Under the pieces are notes generated by a model. That model did not search any database. It was not told the origin of the DNA and saw only the letters and a list, made by a program, of their open reading frames with translations. A program made the position numbers and the translations under genes. A stretch of DNA of 64,000 nt from contig JASDFA010000010.1 of NCBI GenBank assembly GCA_035772735.1, forward strand, positions 129,273,001 through 129,337,000, written 5' to 3'. This document shows positions 22,901 to 37,300 of this stretch, in pieces. The stretch comes from Datura wrightii (taxonomy: Eukaryota > Streptophyta > Magnoliopsida > Solanales > Solanaceae). Every line of letters starts with the position of its first letter. The first letter of the stretch is position 1.

Positions 22901-25354
22901 ATATATATTAGTTCTGCACGTATGTTCTAATTCTATCATATAGATTTTTGAAACGATAAGATAATATTAAAGCATGCATATAATAAATAATTATAAATTT
23001 GAACAGAGCAAGTGTCAACTACATTTGATACCTAGTTAGCCTACTCAAATGGCTTGATTGTTCAATGCAAAATATTATGAATCGTCTAAATTTGCAACAT
23101 TGAAAAATTAAATTTAGTTAAATAAATGCAATGTGTTATGAAATAAATTTTGATGTAATTAAGTCTCAATATATAATATGATTGTACCTAACTTAATACT
23201 TTCTTATAAATATAATATTCTTGACATATATTTCATCCTAATATATTATCTTTTTAATCATGAATATGACTCTTATTATGAACATTATATGTATTGATAT
23301 TTTTAAATTATGATCACATCTTAAATCTTCTTGTTATTTCATTATAATATAAAAAACTATTTAAATTTAGATGATAAGATTAATTTAGCAATAATAAAAC
23401 AGATTTTGGATAGAGAGTATACTATATTCTATCAAAATTATTTTCTTATAACCGTGAACTAAAACACATATTGAGTCCTTTCTTTAATTTTTTAAATTTA
23501 TTATTTAAGTTTTTTTTTGAACAATCCCATATTTGATCCATTAAGAAGATAGAAGAGTTATATATTATCAAATTAAAAAAAGAACAGAAGGATTATAAAA
23601 CTTAATATCACAAAAATAGAAACAAAAGAAACACACATGGAATATATCCTCTCTACTTTTAATGGTCATTTTTATTTGATATGATATAATGTATTTTATT
23701 TTAGGCTTTTTTTTGTCAAATATGATAATTTTTTTTTACTTTATGTTTTTTATGATATCGTTTACTTTATTATGTAGTTAAATGTTACTTTACAAAAAAT
23801 ACTCATTATACAAAATGAAAATAAAGAGGAACATTTCACGTAAGATTATTGGAAATGCCATCAAAATTTGAGTTAGTCCTAAATCCTAATAAGTGTATCT
23901 ATTTTTTTTTTTATGTGTTTGCTTTAAAGAATTCATTATGTTATTTTTTTCGAATGAAAATAACATATAGGTACATAAATTCCTATAGGAATTAAATTGA
24001 TTATAAGAGTAGTACAATATGTATATCCAATAAAGGGAGTACTTCTAGCATTTTTGCGATATTTATTGTTAAATTAGTGAGCATTTTAGTCATTCAATAT
24101 TTTACTTTGTGACTTCCCACTTTTATGTATTTTTCAATTTAATAAATTTAAATATTTTGGTGATACTTATAGAGCCCCACTTTTATCCTTTTTCCCGAAA
24201 ATATTAGTTTTATTGCGATAAAAAACAGCAATAATTATCAATTTACAAAATTAAACTTGCAAGAAACAACAGATACCTTCTAATTGAAAAGAAAATTAAA
24301 GATATTTCAATACTCGTTGTACATAAAATAAAAACAATATACTAAATGAAAGAACAAAGATAATATAGAATGATAAAAATAAAAATGCTATATACTAGAA
24401 TAATAAAATATGTTTATAACATCGACAATGATACATAAATAGTGTGCCTTAAAAATAATATTGTATCGAATTATTTGCATAGTACCTATTACAAAAAGTG
24501 AATATAGTGAAAGTTGGATTTTTTTGACTATGCTCATTCCAATCTTCTACGACTATATGCACTTTCGATTCTTCAAAGTTCTCTAGCATAAAGAAAAAAT
24601 AAAAAAATTAATGAATAATAATAAGACACACATATGACATGTCATTACACATAAAGATGGGGAGAAAGAGATTTGGGGTAAATGGAAGCATGCTATTACC
24701 TTTTTATAACTCTTCCTCGTTGGCATTTTTGAAATCTTTATCCAGCATTTATTAATTTGATTAATTCACATTAATGGTTCATTGCAACCTTTTGAATTCT
24801 AATTTGTGTTATAACAACGAGAAGTAGTTGACATTCCTTAAATATTTTATCCAGAATATATTAATTTGATTAATTATATAAATTGCCTATTGCAACCTTT
24901 TAAATTCTAAATTATATTATAGTAATAAAAAGCAAAAAGAATATTAATGTGGGAAGAAGACATTAATATTTACCTGACAACACTTTAATTCTTCCTCTTT
25001 TACTTTAATTCTAAAGCTTTATTGGTGTAGTTAAGAGAATGTAATTAAAAAAAGAAAAAGACTTTTAGAATTTTTAAATCATGAAACTTGCCATTTAATG
25101 AGTTTATTTTCTATTTAATTAATTTTTTTATTATTTATTGATAGGTAAATTTACTATTTTATGTAAAAATAGTAAAGGAGTTATGTTTAGATGAGGGGTA
25201 AATATGTCGCTTAACTTTCAATGGTCATTTTGGTAATTCAACTTTTTCAACTTAGATGTTCCCACTTATAATGTAACTAGTTCTGAACACGTACTTTGCA
25301 CGTGTATATTACATGTTTAGGTTATTAAAAATGTTACATTAAGTACATATTCTA

Positions 25355-25389
<35 letters not shown>

Positions 25390-28300
25390 TTATAAAATAA
25401 ATATTTGAAGTATTTGAATATTTTTGGTTAGTTTATTGAGATTAGAATATTTTTAAATCATCTATAAAATTTTAAATGATATAATATTTAATCCGAAGTG
25501 ATTATACTAAAAATTTCCCAAAGCAGTAATGATGAGGTAACTTATATAGTAAACAAATCTTTATATGTTGGTGTATATTGTCTTCTACTATTTAAGTTAC
25601 TTTTATTATAATAAAAAAATTATCATTATTAATATTAAAGAATATATCTTGATAGCATGACCCATCATATACTCGCATGGTGCCAACTCTCCTAATTACT
25701 TTGTAATATTGTATGATAAAATTATAGAAATTCTGATTCTAGTTAATGAATTAACACTAAGATAATATTTAAAATATTTAATATATCTCCTATAAATTAG
25801 ATAATTAATATTCTAAAATAAAGTAATTTCTCAAGGGGTTTGTACTTTTTTATACATCTGAAATTTATATGAAAAATACATTTGCAAACACATATTTAAT
25901 TAATATATAATTGATGTACAAAAATAATTTTGTATAATTTTCATATTACATTATTACTATTTATTAAAAAATATTTTTTTTATCTTTGTACAATAATATT
26001 TTAGAAAAATAAAACGCTAAATTCTTCGTACAAGTATTTATCAAATTTTAGTAATTGCGGTTGAACCTAAAAAATATTATTAGATTTATACGCTAAACTG
26101 TCAACCCAAATATAATATAATTTATATATTCTTATCTATAAAGCTCCACATATTATCAAATGAGAATTTATAATCCAAAGATAAGTACAAAGATAAGGGA
26201 ATGATCTAATCACTATTATAATAGGGTGTACACCATTTCATCCGAAGAACAGAGTTATGTGACCTTGCAAATATTCTTTGACATACTCCTATTAGAATCT
26301 ACATCATATATATAACTTTTCAAAGGAGGTTCATCTTTTTTCTCATTGTACGTGAGGATTAGGATATTCTCTATTATAAAAATATACTATAATTAATGTG
26401 CTAATTACAATAAATAGCTCAAATTGTCAGTTATAATTTGTTTTGCAAAAATCTTTAAAAAAAATTATTATGGAGATGATGGTACCTAAGCACACTTAAA
26501 AGTAGGAGTAACTAACAACATATTATTACAATTTATAATATGTAAGACAAAATAAATAAATTATTTCTTCCCTAAATAAAGGATGAGAATTAATAATTAA
26601 TACTATTACCGCATATCTTGTCTAAATAATGAAACTGACGTTATCATCTTGTTAAATATTGAATGAATAATTGCCTTTTTTAGGTTCCGCTGCCATATGT
26701 AATTCAACTTTTTCTATTTTCATTATCCATTTGAAGTGAAAGCATGATATTTATACTATGTTATAGTAATTCAGTTGGAGAATTCTAAGGGTCTATAATC
26801 ATTTTTAAAATGATCTATTAAGTAAATGAACATGGTGTGTATTGAAATTATCTCTCAGAATTCTTTTGATAAAAACCTAAAGATGATCGAGCAATGCACA
26901 TAAAAGAAGAATTTACTAACCTGATTTAATGCAACTTAAAGTATATATTTAATAAAAGGTTTAGGAATTAATTCAGTGAAGTGAAAAAGTCATTACACAT
27001 TCATGTAATTAAAATGATGCTATTTAATATTTAAATAATTAGATATTTTATAGTATTTTAATTTATAGCAGGGATAAAATCATAATTCAACTTTGAAGTT
27101 AGGAGCTCCTCACTTATATAATAATATATGATAAATATATAAATATGATATGATATGATAAAATATTAATATTTAATTATTAATTAAATTTTAATTTACT
27201 GGAGGGGAAAAATTTTAAATTAAATATCTAATTAAATAATAATATTTGAATCATATCATATCATATTATACTAAAAGTGGGAAGTCCCACATATCAGTCA
27301 ATCAAATATTGAACGATTATTTTTGCCATACATTTAAACAATACTCTTATCATATTTTTTGTACCAAACAGTAAAAAATTCTCATTATATATATATATAT
27401 ATATAAAATAAAATATTTGACTAAATAACGAGTTATAATATTCATATTTCAATACAGTTATTAAATTATAAAAAGTGAAAACTCACGAAATAAAAAATAA
27501 ATGACTAAAATACCCATCAAATATTAAACGATATTTTTACCCTTCAACCAAATAGTATTTCAAAATATTTTAGTAGAAAATATAGATATAAATCTTTAGA
27601 AAAAATAACAAAAAAAAATTAAATGAAAGAAATAACCATGATACTATGGCTTTGAGTTTTTTTACATTCTGATGAAGATAATGATAAATAATTATAATTA
27701 AATTTGAATAAAGTGAAATAACATAAATTTAATGAAAACATTAACTCTCTATTATGGAAATTATAGATTTCTTATTTAATTTAATATTTATTGTAATGTA
27801 TATTTACTGTTTAATACATAAAATATTATTGAAATAGTTTTAGATTGAAGAGCAAAATGACAATCCAACTTTTAACTTGAGGTCTTTCCACTTATATAAT
27901 AATATGATATGATATAAGTTACTCCTTTTATTTCAAAACAAATGATTATTTGGGGTGTGATATATTTCTTAACAAAGTTAGTTAATGACATTAATTAAAA
28001 AGTAATGTATCAATATTATTCTTTTTGTTTTAATCTGTTTGTTTGAATTTGACTTGACATGAAATTTAAGAAAGTAAAGAAGATTTTTGAATATTGTAGT
28101 TTGAAATTAAAAAGATGTAGAGTATATCAAAATGCCTTTTAATTTTGTCGTCTTAAACCTGCCGTGTAGAAAGTTGGAACTAAGGAGCTGCCAAAAAAAA
28201 AAGAGACATTTTTCTAAAAATGAATTAATAAAGAAAGTATGACAAACAAATTGAAACGGAGGGAGTACCTTTTTGCCTCTTTCCAAGTATTTTTTAAAAC

Positions 28301-31300
28301 TAGAGGTAAATAAATGGATCTTGGGTCTAACTCAATTTTAAAAGTTAGCTTATGAGGGAAGGATTGTCCAAGTACATATAAGGAGATCACCCATCTTATT
28401 GATCACCGATGTAAGACTTTTTTCATTCTTCAACACCCCGCCTCACACCCTGGGCTGAGCATCTGGTGCATGGACAGTTTAAATTGGGGGTCCAATATTG
28501 GGTGGATTGGGTTCTGCTCTGATACCATGTAAAGAAATGAATTTTGGACCTAACTCAATCCCAAAATTTAGTTGAAAAGCTCCATTAAAAAAATTAATTA
28601 ATACATTTTTTATCTTTGAAAAATTTATTCATTTTTAAATATAAAAAAATGCTAAAAATTCATTATTTGGGATTGATGAAATATTAAAAAGTAGTCACTT
28701 CACTTATTCCCACCTGGGTGAATCAAAAAAGATACTTATTGATTTCTATGAGGGAGGGAGGGAGGGAGGGAGGGAGATGATGAGTGTGCCTTACAGAGAT
28801 TGCAGTGCTCGTCTGTGCTAGTTTTTTTTTATGTTGCAGTGCTCGTTTGTGCTATTTTTTTTTTATGTTAGAAAGAGAGAGACTGATTCTCGAAAGACAA
28901 GAACACAAGGTTAAGTATTTGATACTTAAAATTTTATTTAATACTAAAAGATCAATGGCTAAATATTTAGATATTTATTTAAACTTGTCATTTTTTTGTA
29001 AGTTAGACATGTTTAATTTTAGTTGTGATCATTTAGAGACTTTAAGTTGCCAGAAATATATCTAATAAACACTACACCTACATCTAAGCGCGTGAATGAC
29101 TTCAATTATGCTTTTCTCTATATTTTTTTTTCTAATTAAAGCATAACCTTCTTCCTCACTTATCTCGAGAGAAAGTCGGTGGGAAAATAGAAAGAGAAGG
29201 TAGGAATCTAAAAATGAAAAATAAGGGTCCTGGACCCGACAGAAGACAAACAAAAAATCAACATCTTTTACGTTCACAAATTTCCGTAGTTGAGTCAAAA
29301 CAACAATACAATTTCAATGGAGTCAAATTCGGGTTGAATTAAATGAAACTGAAAGAATTGGTAGTCGCGGATTCCTATAGCCTCCTCTTTTTAAGAATGT
29401 ATAGAACATTAACTTGGATTTTGTTATTCAAATTTGTCGTTTTCGGTTTATGAATTTTCTTCTTAGAATTCAATCGGGTAAAAGAACAACAAAAAGGGCA
29501 TTGAAAAGAATTGGTAATGGTGGTTATTAGGGGAGAAAAATCTATATATATTGGTGATAGTTTTCTCAATAAAGAGGGAGTGGAAGGTCTCTGATTAGTG
29601 TCGTGAATAAAAATCATAAGTCAAAATTCATGGCGCCGACAACCAAAAGAAAAAAGTTATTGACTCTATAACTTTAAATTGCCAGTGACAAAATGGTCTG
29701 AAGCTTCCGTGACCAACAACTTCACCATGAAGACATGAACCTAACTCGTGAAGGATCTTTACAAAGTATTTAATTGAAGCTGAAATTTCTATTTTAGCCT
29801 CTACATGTTTCTTATTGTAACCGAAGGTACAAAAATTCTTGATATCTTATTCCATGAATCAGTAAGTATAAATACATACACATAGAGCCCTAACTATGGA
29901 AAGAATTAAAAAAAAAAGATCATATAGATATGATATCATTCCCTACAATTATGCTATAAATATGATATTAATCTCTACAATTATACTATGGATATGATAT
30001 CAATCCCTACAATTATGCTATGGATATGATATCAATCCTTACAATTATGCTATGGATGTATACAAGGAATATGGCTACATTCATTCCTTAACACTCCTCC
30101 TCAAGCTGGAGCATAGATATTGATCATGCCCAGCTTGATGCAAAGATAACTAACTCGATCTCCATTCAACGCTTTTGTGAGCAAATCAGCCAGTTGTTTC
30201 CAATCTTCACATAACCTGTGGAAATCAAGTTTTCCTGAATCTTCTCACGAATAAAGTGACAGTCAAATTCAATATGTTTCATCCTTTTATGATACACCAG
30301 ATTTGACGCAATGTGAAGAGCAGCTTGATTATCACACTAAAGTTTTACCGATTGTAGTATGCTTTAACCCAATTTCCTTGACAAGGTGATATATCCACAT
30401 AATCTCGCACGTAGTCTGTGCCATGGCTCTATACTCAGATTCTACATTGGATCGTGATACAACATTTTGTTTTTTATTTATCCATGATACTAAATTTCCA
30501 CCCACAAAGACACAATAGCCGGTAGTAGACCTTCTATCAATCTTGGATCCAACCCAATCTGCATTTGCAAAACACTCAATGTGAGAATGCCTATGGTTGC
30601 TTTATAATATGCCATATCCAAGGGCTCCTTTTAAGTAGCATAGAATATGTTCCAGAGCTGCCCAATGTTTGACCATAGGAGCAGACATGAATTGGCTAAC
30701 ATCAGTTACAACAAAAGCAATATCCGGACGAGTTACAGTGAGATAGTTTAGTTTACCAACTAATCTCCTGTATCTCTCTGGATCATTGAAGGGATCACCA
30801 TCATTTTTCATAAGATGCTCATTAGGAACCATTGGACTAGTACAGAGTTTGGCTGCAACTTTCCAGTTTCTGTAAGTAGTCAAGAATGTACTTTCTTTGA
30901 GACAAATAAGTTTCCTTCTTGCTTCTATTTACTTCTCCTCCCAAGAAGTATTTCAACGAGCCCAAGTCCTTCGTGTGAAATTTGGAATGCAGAAAGGACT
31001 TGAGAGAGGAAATTCCAGCAAAATTACCTCCTGTAATAACAATATCATCGATATATACAACAAGGAGGATACTACCAACTGACGATTGTCTATAGAAGAC
31101 TGAATAATCACATTTACTTATTTTAAATCCAAACTCCTGAACTACCTCATTAAACTTTCCAAACAAAGCCCCGGGACTCTGCTTCAAACTAGACAAGGAT
31201 TTTTCAAATGCCAGGCTTTCCTGTACTCCCACTGAGCAACAAAATCAGGTGGTTGCCCCATATACACTTCTTCATGTAGATCGCCTTGAAGAAATGCATT

Positions 31301-34300
31301 TTTGATATCCAACTGCTGTAAAGGCCAATGCTCAGAAGCAGCTAGAGAAATAAATAAGCGAACAGAAGTGAGTTTGGCAACCGGGAGAAGGTGTCTGAAT
31401 AATCCACCCCATATGTTTGAGCATATCTTTTAGCCATAAGTTTGGCCTTAAGTCGTGCCATAGATCCATCTAGATTAGTTTTAACAGCAAAGACCCACTT
31501 GCATCCCACTGATTTCTTGCCTTTGGGTAAATCTATCAGATCCCAAATGTGATTTTCATCTAAAACATGCATCTCCTCAAGCATAGCATTGTACCATCCT
31601 GGGTGACTCAGAGCCTCCTTTATGGTTTTAGGGACAGAGATGGAGTCTAGAGATGCAATCAAAGAGCTAGATGCAGGAGATAAGTGGTTATAAGAAACAA
31701 AATTAGCAATGGGATAAATGGATGTGCATTGATGTGTACCTTTGCGAAGAGCAATAGGAAGGTTAAGGATTTATGAAGGATTAGGTGGAGGAGGATCTGA
31801 TGACGAAGAAATTGGAGCAGAACATGTAACATTGATCTCTCGTCTGCTAGCATATACCTGAACAATTGACAATCTTGCTGGTGCAGAATCAGAAGGCATA
31901 GTGGTCGGTGGATGTTCAATAGCAGAACTAGGAGCTGTAGAAGAAACATCATTTGATTGTTCTGTCAAAGCATTGGCAACCTAATAGACTAACCACTCAT
32001 CTTCCTCCCCCTGACTTGTAGACATGGGAGGTGCATAAAAAATGGTGTAGTTTTCCGAGAATGCCATATCAGTGGACACCAAATATTTGCCAAGATCATT
32101 AGAGTAGCAACGATGTTCCTTTTGAAGTCTAGAATAGCCCAAGAAAACACACTTTTAAGACTTTGAGATCTAACTTGGTGACAGATGGCCGAGTATCTCG
32201 AACATAACATGTGTTTCCAAACACATTTGGTTCTACAAGAAATAGTGACTTGTTTGGAAAAAGAGCACTGTAAGGTACATCACCTGTAAGCACAGTAGAT
32301 GGCATAAGGTTAATCAAGAGACAAGCCATAGAGACTATATCGGTCCAAAATTGTTTAGGGACCTTCATTTGAAATAAAAGTGCCCTTGCTATCTTAAGTA
32401 GATGCCTATTTTTCCTCTCAGCAACTCCAATTTGAGAAGGTGTATCAACACAAGACGACTGGTGAAGAATCCCATGTTGTCTCATGTAAGCCTGAAATGA
32501 TTTTGACATATACTCTTTAGCATTATCACTCCTTAATATGCGTACAGTCGTATCAAATTGGGTTTTAATTTCAGCACAAAAGGTACAAAAGTGAGAATAC
32601 TTCAGAATGATTTTTCATAAAATAAATCCAAGTCATTCGAGAGAAATCATCCACAAAGTAACAAAATACTTAAAACCCAAATTTGGACACAACTGGACAT
32701 GGTCCCCATACATCAAAATGAACTAACTCAAATGCAGATTCCGCTCGTTTATTAACTCTAGGACCTAACGAGTGACGATGATGTTCTGCGAACTAACAAG
32801 ACTCACACTCTAATGAAGAAACACTATGGAACTGAGGACAGAGCTTCTCCAAGGTAGGTAGAGAAGGATGTCCTAAGCGGTAATGTGTTTCAAATGGAGA
32901 CATGATACTGGAGCAGGCAATAGACCGAGACACCCATTTATCAAGGATATACAGATCGTCAGATACATGTCCTTTACCAATAATCTGCTTCGTCATAAGA
33001 TCCTGAAACAAACAATAATCAGGGAAGAATGAGATGAAACAATTTAGATCTTTGGTAAGTCTACTCACAGAAATCAAATTAAAGACAAATTTTGGTAGAC
33101 TTAATACAGATGACAGGGTAATAGAGGGGGTTGTTTTAACTGTCCCAGATCCGGTAGCATTGTAGGTTGACCCGTCAGCTATGGTCACAAAAGAAGGTGA
33201 TGTGTTGGGATGAAAGTTGACAAAGGTGTTAGGATTACCTGTCATGTGGTTTGTAGCACCAGAATCAATCACTCATTTGTTTGAGGCAGATACAAGACAT
33301 GCTTTATCTGACTCAGCAGCAACAACTGAAGTAGATTCCTTTAGTGATTCCTGAAACTGAGAAAGTTTAGCAAACTCCTCAGCTGAGACAAGGATTGTTC
33401 TATCAAAATATGGGCTAGGAGTAGTTGCAATATTAGCCTTACCTTGAATGTCATTTTGATTATGATTCTACAATTTCTTATAGTTCCACTTCCAGTGACC
33501 AGACTCATGGCAATAGTGACAAACATCCTTGTTGGAATCTTTCAAATGTTCCTTGTTAGAATCCTTGCTAGATTCCATAGTCTTATTTCTTCCTCTCCTG
33601 TAATTAGTTTTTCTTCCCGGATCAGTACCTCCTCCTTTAGCAACAAGAATATTCTGTCGAACACTCCCCACATTCTCTGTACATAGCACCCTATTGAAGA
33701 CATCTTTAAGAGATGTAATTTCAGAGCTAGAAAGAATTTGAGATTTAGCTGTCTCAAGTTCAGAAGGGAGAGCGGCTAAAAAACTCATTATAGCCATCTG
33801 TTCTCTTTGAATTTGCGACACCTTGATATCAGTACTGAATGACAAAAGTATATTCAATTCCTCATGAGTATTCTTAAAGTCCATAAAAAAAGTAGTGAGA
33901 GATTTATCCCCTTTCTCAGCACGATAAAAATTCTTGCACATATCATAAATACGGGACATATTCCCTTTACCAGAATACAAAAACTCCAGATAGTCCATTG
34001 ATTCTTTGACAATTCACAATGGGTAATCAAACGAACAACTTCACTATCAATAGAGTTCCTAATTTGCAAGAATAATCGTGCATCATCTCTCATCCAAGCC
34101 TTTTTTGTTTCATTAATAGGAGTTTCTTGAACTAAATGGTCATCTTTTTCAACACTACGCAGATACAGCCGAATAGTCTTACTCCATTCTGAATAATTAG
34201 AACCATTCAATTTATGTTCAATGATTTGAGACATGGCTGGAATAATTTCAGTTACAACATTCTTAGTTTTAGACATTTTCATCAATATTTAGATTGCCAA

Positions 34301-37300
34301 GAATTTTATCAAGTGCACAGCGGAACAGAAACAAAAATACAGCAAAACAGATCAACAATGTCCAAAATAATTCCAAAATCGAAGAACAAAACTTCGACCC
34401 AAAAGAGCCCCCCAACAACTTTGATTCAAAGTTGCAATACTAGAAAGCAAAAGAAATCGAACAGAGAATGGAACGAACACACTTGAAACTGAGAACAGTC
34501 TCTGAAGAAGCATTTCACCCTAAAAGAGTGACTTGTTTGTGTCACCAGGAGCAAAAACAAGTTCTGACTTTGCAAAATCTTGAGCCCTATGGCTCTGATA
34601 CCATGTAACCGAAGGTATAAGAATTCTTGATATCTTATTCCATGAAAAATCAGTAAGTATAAATACATACACATAGAGCCCTAACTATGGAAAGAATAAA
34701 AAAGAGATCCTATATAGATATTATATCAATCCCTACAATTATGCTATAGATATGATATCAATCCCTACAATTGTGCTATAGATATGATATCAATCTCTAC
34801 AATTATGCCTTGGATATGATATCAATCCCTACAATTATGCTATGGATACTATATCAATCCCTACAATTATGCTATGGATGTATACAACAAGGAATATGGC
34901 TATATTCATTCTTTAAAACTCGTAAAGAAGGAAAAAGAAGGTGCAATAGGGTTGCAGGAGGAAAAAGAAGAATAAACTTATTGAGTCGGGATGGGAGTAG
35001 GGGTAGGGGTGGGTGTGGGTGTGGAAAATTGATTTCTCTGTTTTTTTTTAATGACATGTGGCTATTTATGACACGTGTCTCTATATCATTTGTTTGTTGA
35101 CACATCATCAGCAAGTGAATTTCACACACTTGGTTTTGCTGATCCATGTGTTTAAGAGGCACAATTCTGCCAACTTGAAGTGTCTAAATGATCATTATTA
35201 AAGTTAAGATGTCTAACTTACAAAAGATGCCAAGTTTAAGGTGCTATCTTGCTAGCCAAAATCAATGAATCAGTTAAGAAGAAGAAGAATATGAGGGAGA
35301 GAACTCAAATAAGAAATCTTACTACTGAAAAAATCCAAACTATGATTCGAGATAGAACAAAAATCCCAAAGAAAAAACCTCAAAAATCTCAACGAGCCAC
35401 AAATTCAAACTTGATAACAATGAAGAGGAGAGCACTCCTCTATATAGGAGCATAAAACTGCCATCCCCTTGAAAGCAAGAATCTAGGGTTAATTTATAAA
35501 CTTTTGTAGAACGACTTGCTGCGTCCTCTCTTCCTCTTCGACTTACCCTTCTCACTTCGGTGGAGTGAGCCCTTGTTGCTTTTTCCCTTCTCACTTTCCA
35601 AAACACTAGGCTGACTTTGGGCCCCAAATCCACATCCTTTTGACTTTGATTTGGTCCTTCAAATAGTTATAAAACTTGGCCAAAAGATCTTCATTGGGCT
35701 TGAGATCTTCTTCCACCCTAAGATATTTTTTAAGTGCTAATTTTAGCCAAGTGAGCTTGTCTTGAAATTCCTCACTCTTCAATGAAGTTAAACTTTTTTG
35801 AATGCTATCAGGGACTAAAGCAAAAGGTTGAGTCGTGTTCTAGTGTTGAAGCTTTCTTGGATGCTATCAGTGACTATAGTAAAAGGTTGAATTATATTCT
35901 AGTGTTGAAGGTTCTTCTAGAATATGATGTATGTAAGGTCTAATACATCGGAAAGTCCGAGTTGAGAAGATCTGTTTGCATCTTGATTTGAAACCACGGT
36001 TACAGAATGTAGAATGCAACTCTCTAGTTCCTAATGTGTTGTTACATTGACATGTGATTTGTTGATAGACTAAGTCAGCTGATGATTTACTGTTGATAGT
36101 GTACAGAATTAATAAACGATAACAAGAAGGAATAGAACAGAAAAGTAGGACCAACTAAAGAAAGTAGAAGCTAAGATGATTATTATCCACTTTTTAATGT
36201 GGAGCGTTACTTTAATCAAGAATCTCGTGATGGATGTTAACCGTTAAACTTGGCTAGTACTTGTCAATAACTCTAGCTCCACTTGAACCAACAGCAAATT
36301 CAGAGTGTGCTAAGACTCCTTTGCAAGATTAGCAATATCTGCCCATGTTCGAAATTCTAAGCCATATGCTAACAACTAGGTATAGGCTGTTTAACTGATC
36401 CTTGGTCTTTGCTAGGAGAAAGCATTCAGATTTTTTTTTAAAAGTGTTTCCTAGATCCCTACTCTCCCTCCCCCTCCCCCCCCCCCCCCTCTCTCATATA
36501 CACACGCACGCACTCACTCTTACACAGAGTAACAGTCTCCCTGTCCCCTCATTGCCTGTGTTAGAACTGCTGACATGTGACTTCAAAACTTTAAAAATTT
36601 CTTTGACCACAATTCTAAAGATTGCGTAGTAATATGAAGAATTCATACTTAGATTTGCAGATAAGCCAATCATATGAAAGTCCTTTGCTGGATAATTTTG
36701 ATAGAGCAAAACAATTTGGTATATGGTGCATAGATTAAACATCTCACACAAAAGTTACAGGAGTAGTTTCCATCTTAATCCTTGTGTTTAAATGTCTAAA
36801 GTATTTATCGAAAGATTTTTTTAAGGGATAATCTAGATTCTAGAATTAATCTATTTTTCAAATAGAGAATTTTACTAGTGAAGGGTTTCTTTTAATTATT
36901 TCTTGCATGAGGGCTATGTATACATGCTTGAACAATGAACTCTACACTACTACGAATATAAATTTAAGTACTACTACCGCATAAATGATGGAAGATAGCT
37001 TCTTGACCTCTACCCTTCTATCATAATCTGTGAACATGCTCAAAGTATATTAGAAGAATCCAAAAGTATACAAACTTTACAAAATGGATTTCGATGAGAC
37101 TGCAATATGATATGCTTTTGTAGTTATTTTTTTGTCTTCGTGATCACTCTTTTCTTCCCTTTTTTCCATAAATATATCTCATCAACTCTTTCCCGTTATT
37201 CCCCTATTTCCTTTCAAAATGAAAATGGAACTTTGCTGTGACTTTTTCTGTGCCTGTGCTCTGATCAATTTTTCCTGCTTAATTTCAGGAGAAAATGGAA

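Larger units (their letters stand above)
29816..34918 (-). mobile_element. nearly full-length Ty1/copia retrotransposon in GH28 intron 2
   Basis: LTRs at 29816-30093 and 34604-34918 bracket gag, protease, integrase, reverse transcriptase and RNase H in copia order, all read leftwards, antisense to the host gene. The primer site (34592-34603) reads TGGTATCAGAGCC on the minus strand, and a purine tract (GAGGAGGAG) abuts the left LTR. All domains are present but the reading frame is broken many times. Flanking pentamers CTTAT and CTCGT agree at three of five bases, consistent with an old, decayed target duplication. The two LTRs differ by substitutions and by one internal subrepeat, so the insertion is not recent. 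Confidence 0.92.
22131..37288 (+). other. GH28 intron 2, about 15.2 kb, transposon-filled
   Basis: The donor is ACAG|GTAATT and the acceptor AATTTCAG|GAGAAA. The split glycine codon (G|GA) restores the frame, so both ends are firm. The intron contains a MITE, a Helitron-like terminus, a large palindrome, a TRIM-like element and a 5.1 kb copia element, with the rest AT-rich DNA of unknown origin (22535-25270, 25310-27100, 28600-29815 and 34919-37288 hold nothing I can name). The retroelements lie antisense to the gene. Confidence 0.85.

Noticed and set aside
28784..29065. 93-codon + strand frame in intron 2
   Set aside because: Low-complexity, no domain, in repeat-rich intron sequence following a GGGA microsatellite.
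35249..35633. Two opposite frames in intron 2
   Set aside because: Both lack recognisable domains and overlap on opposite strands; no splice or promoter context supports them.
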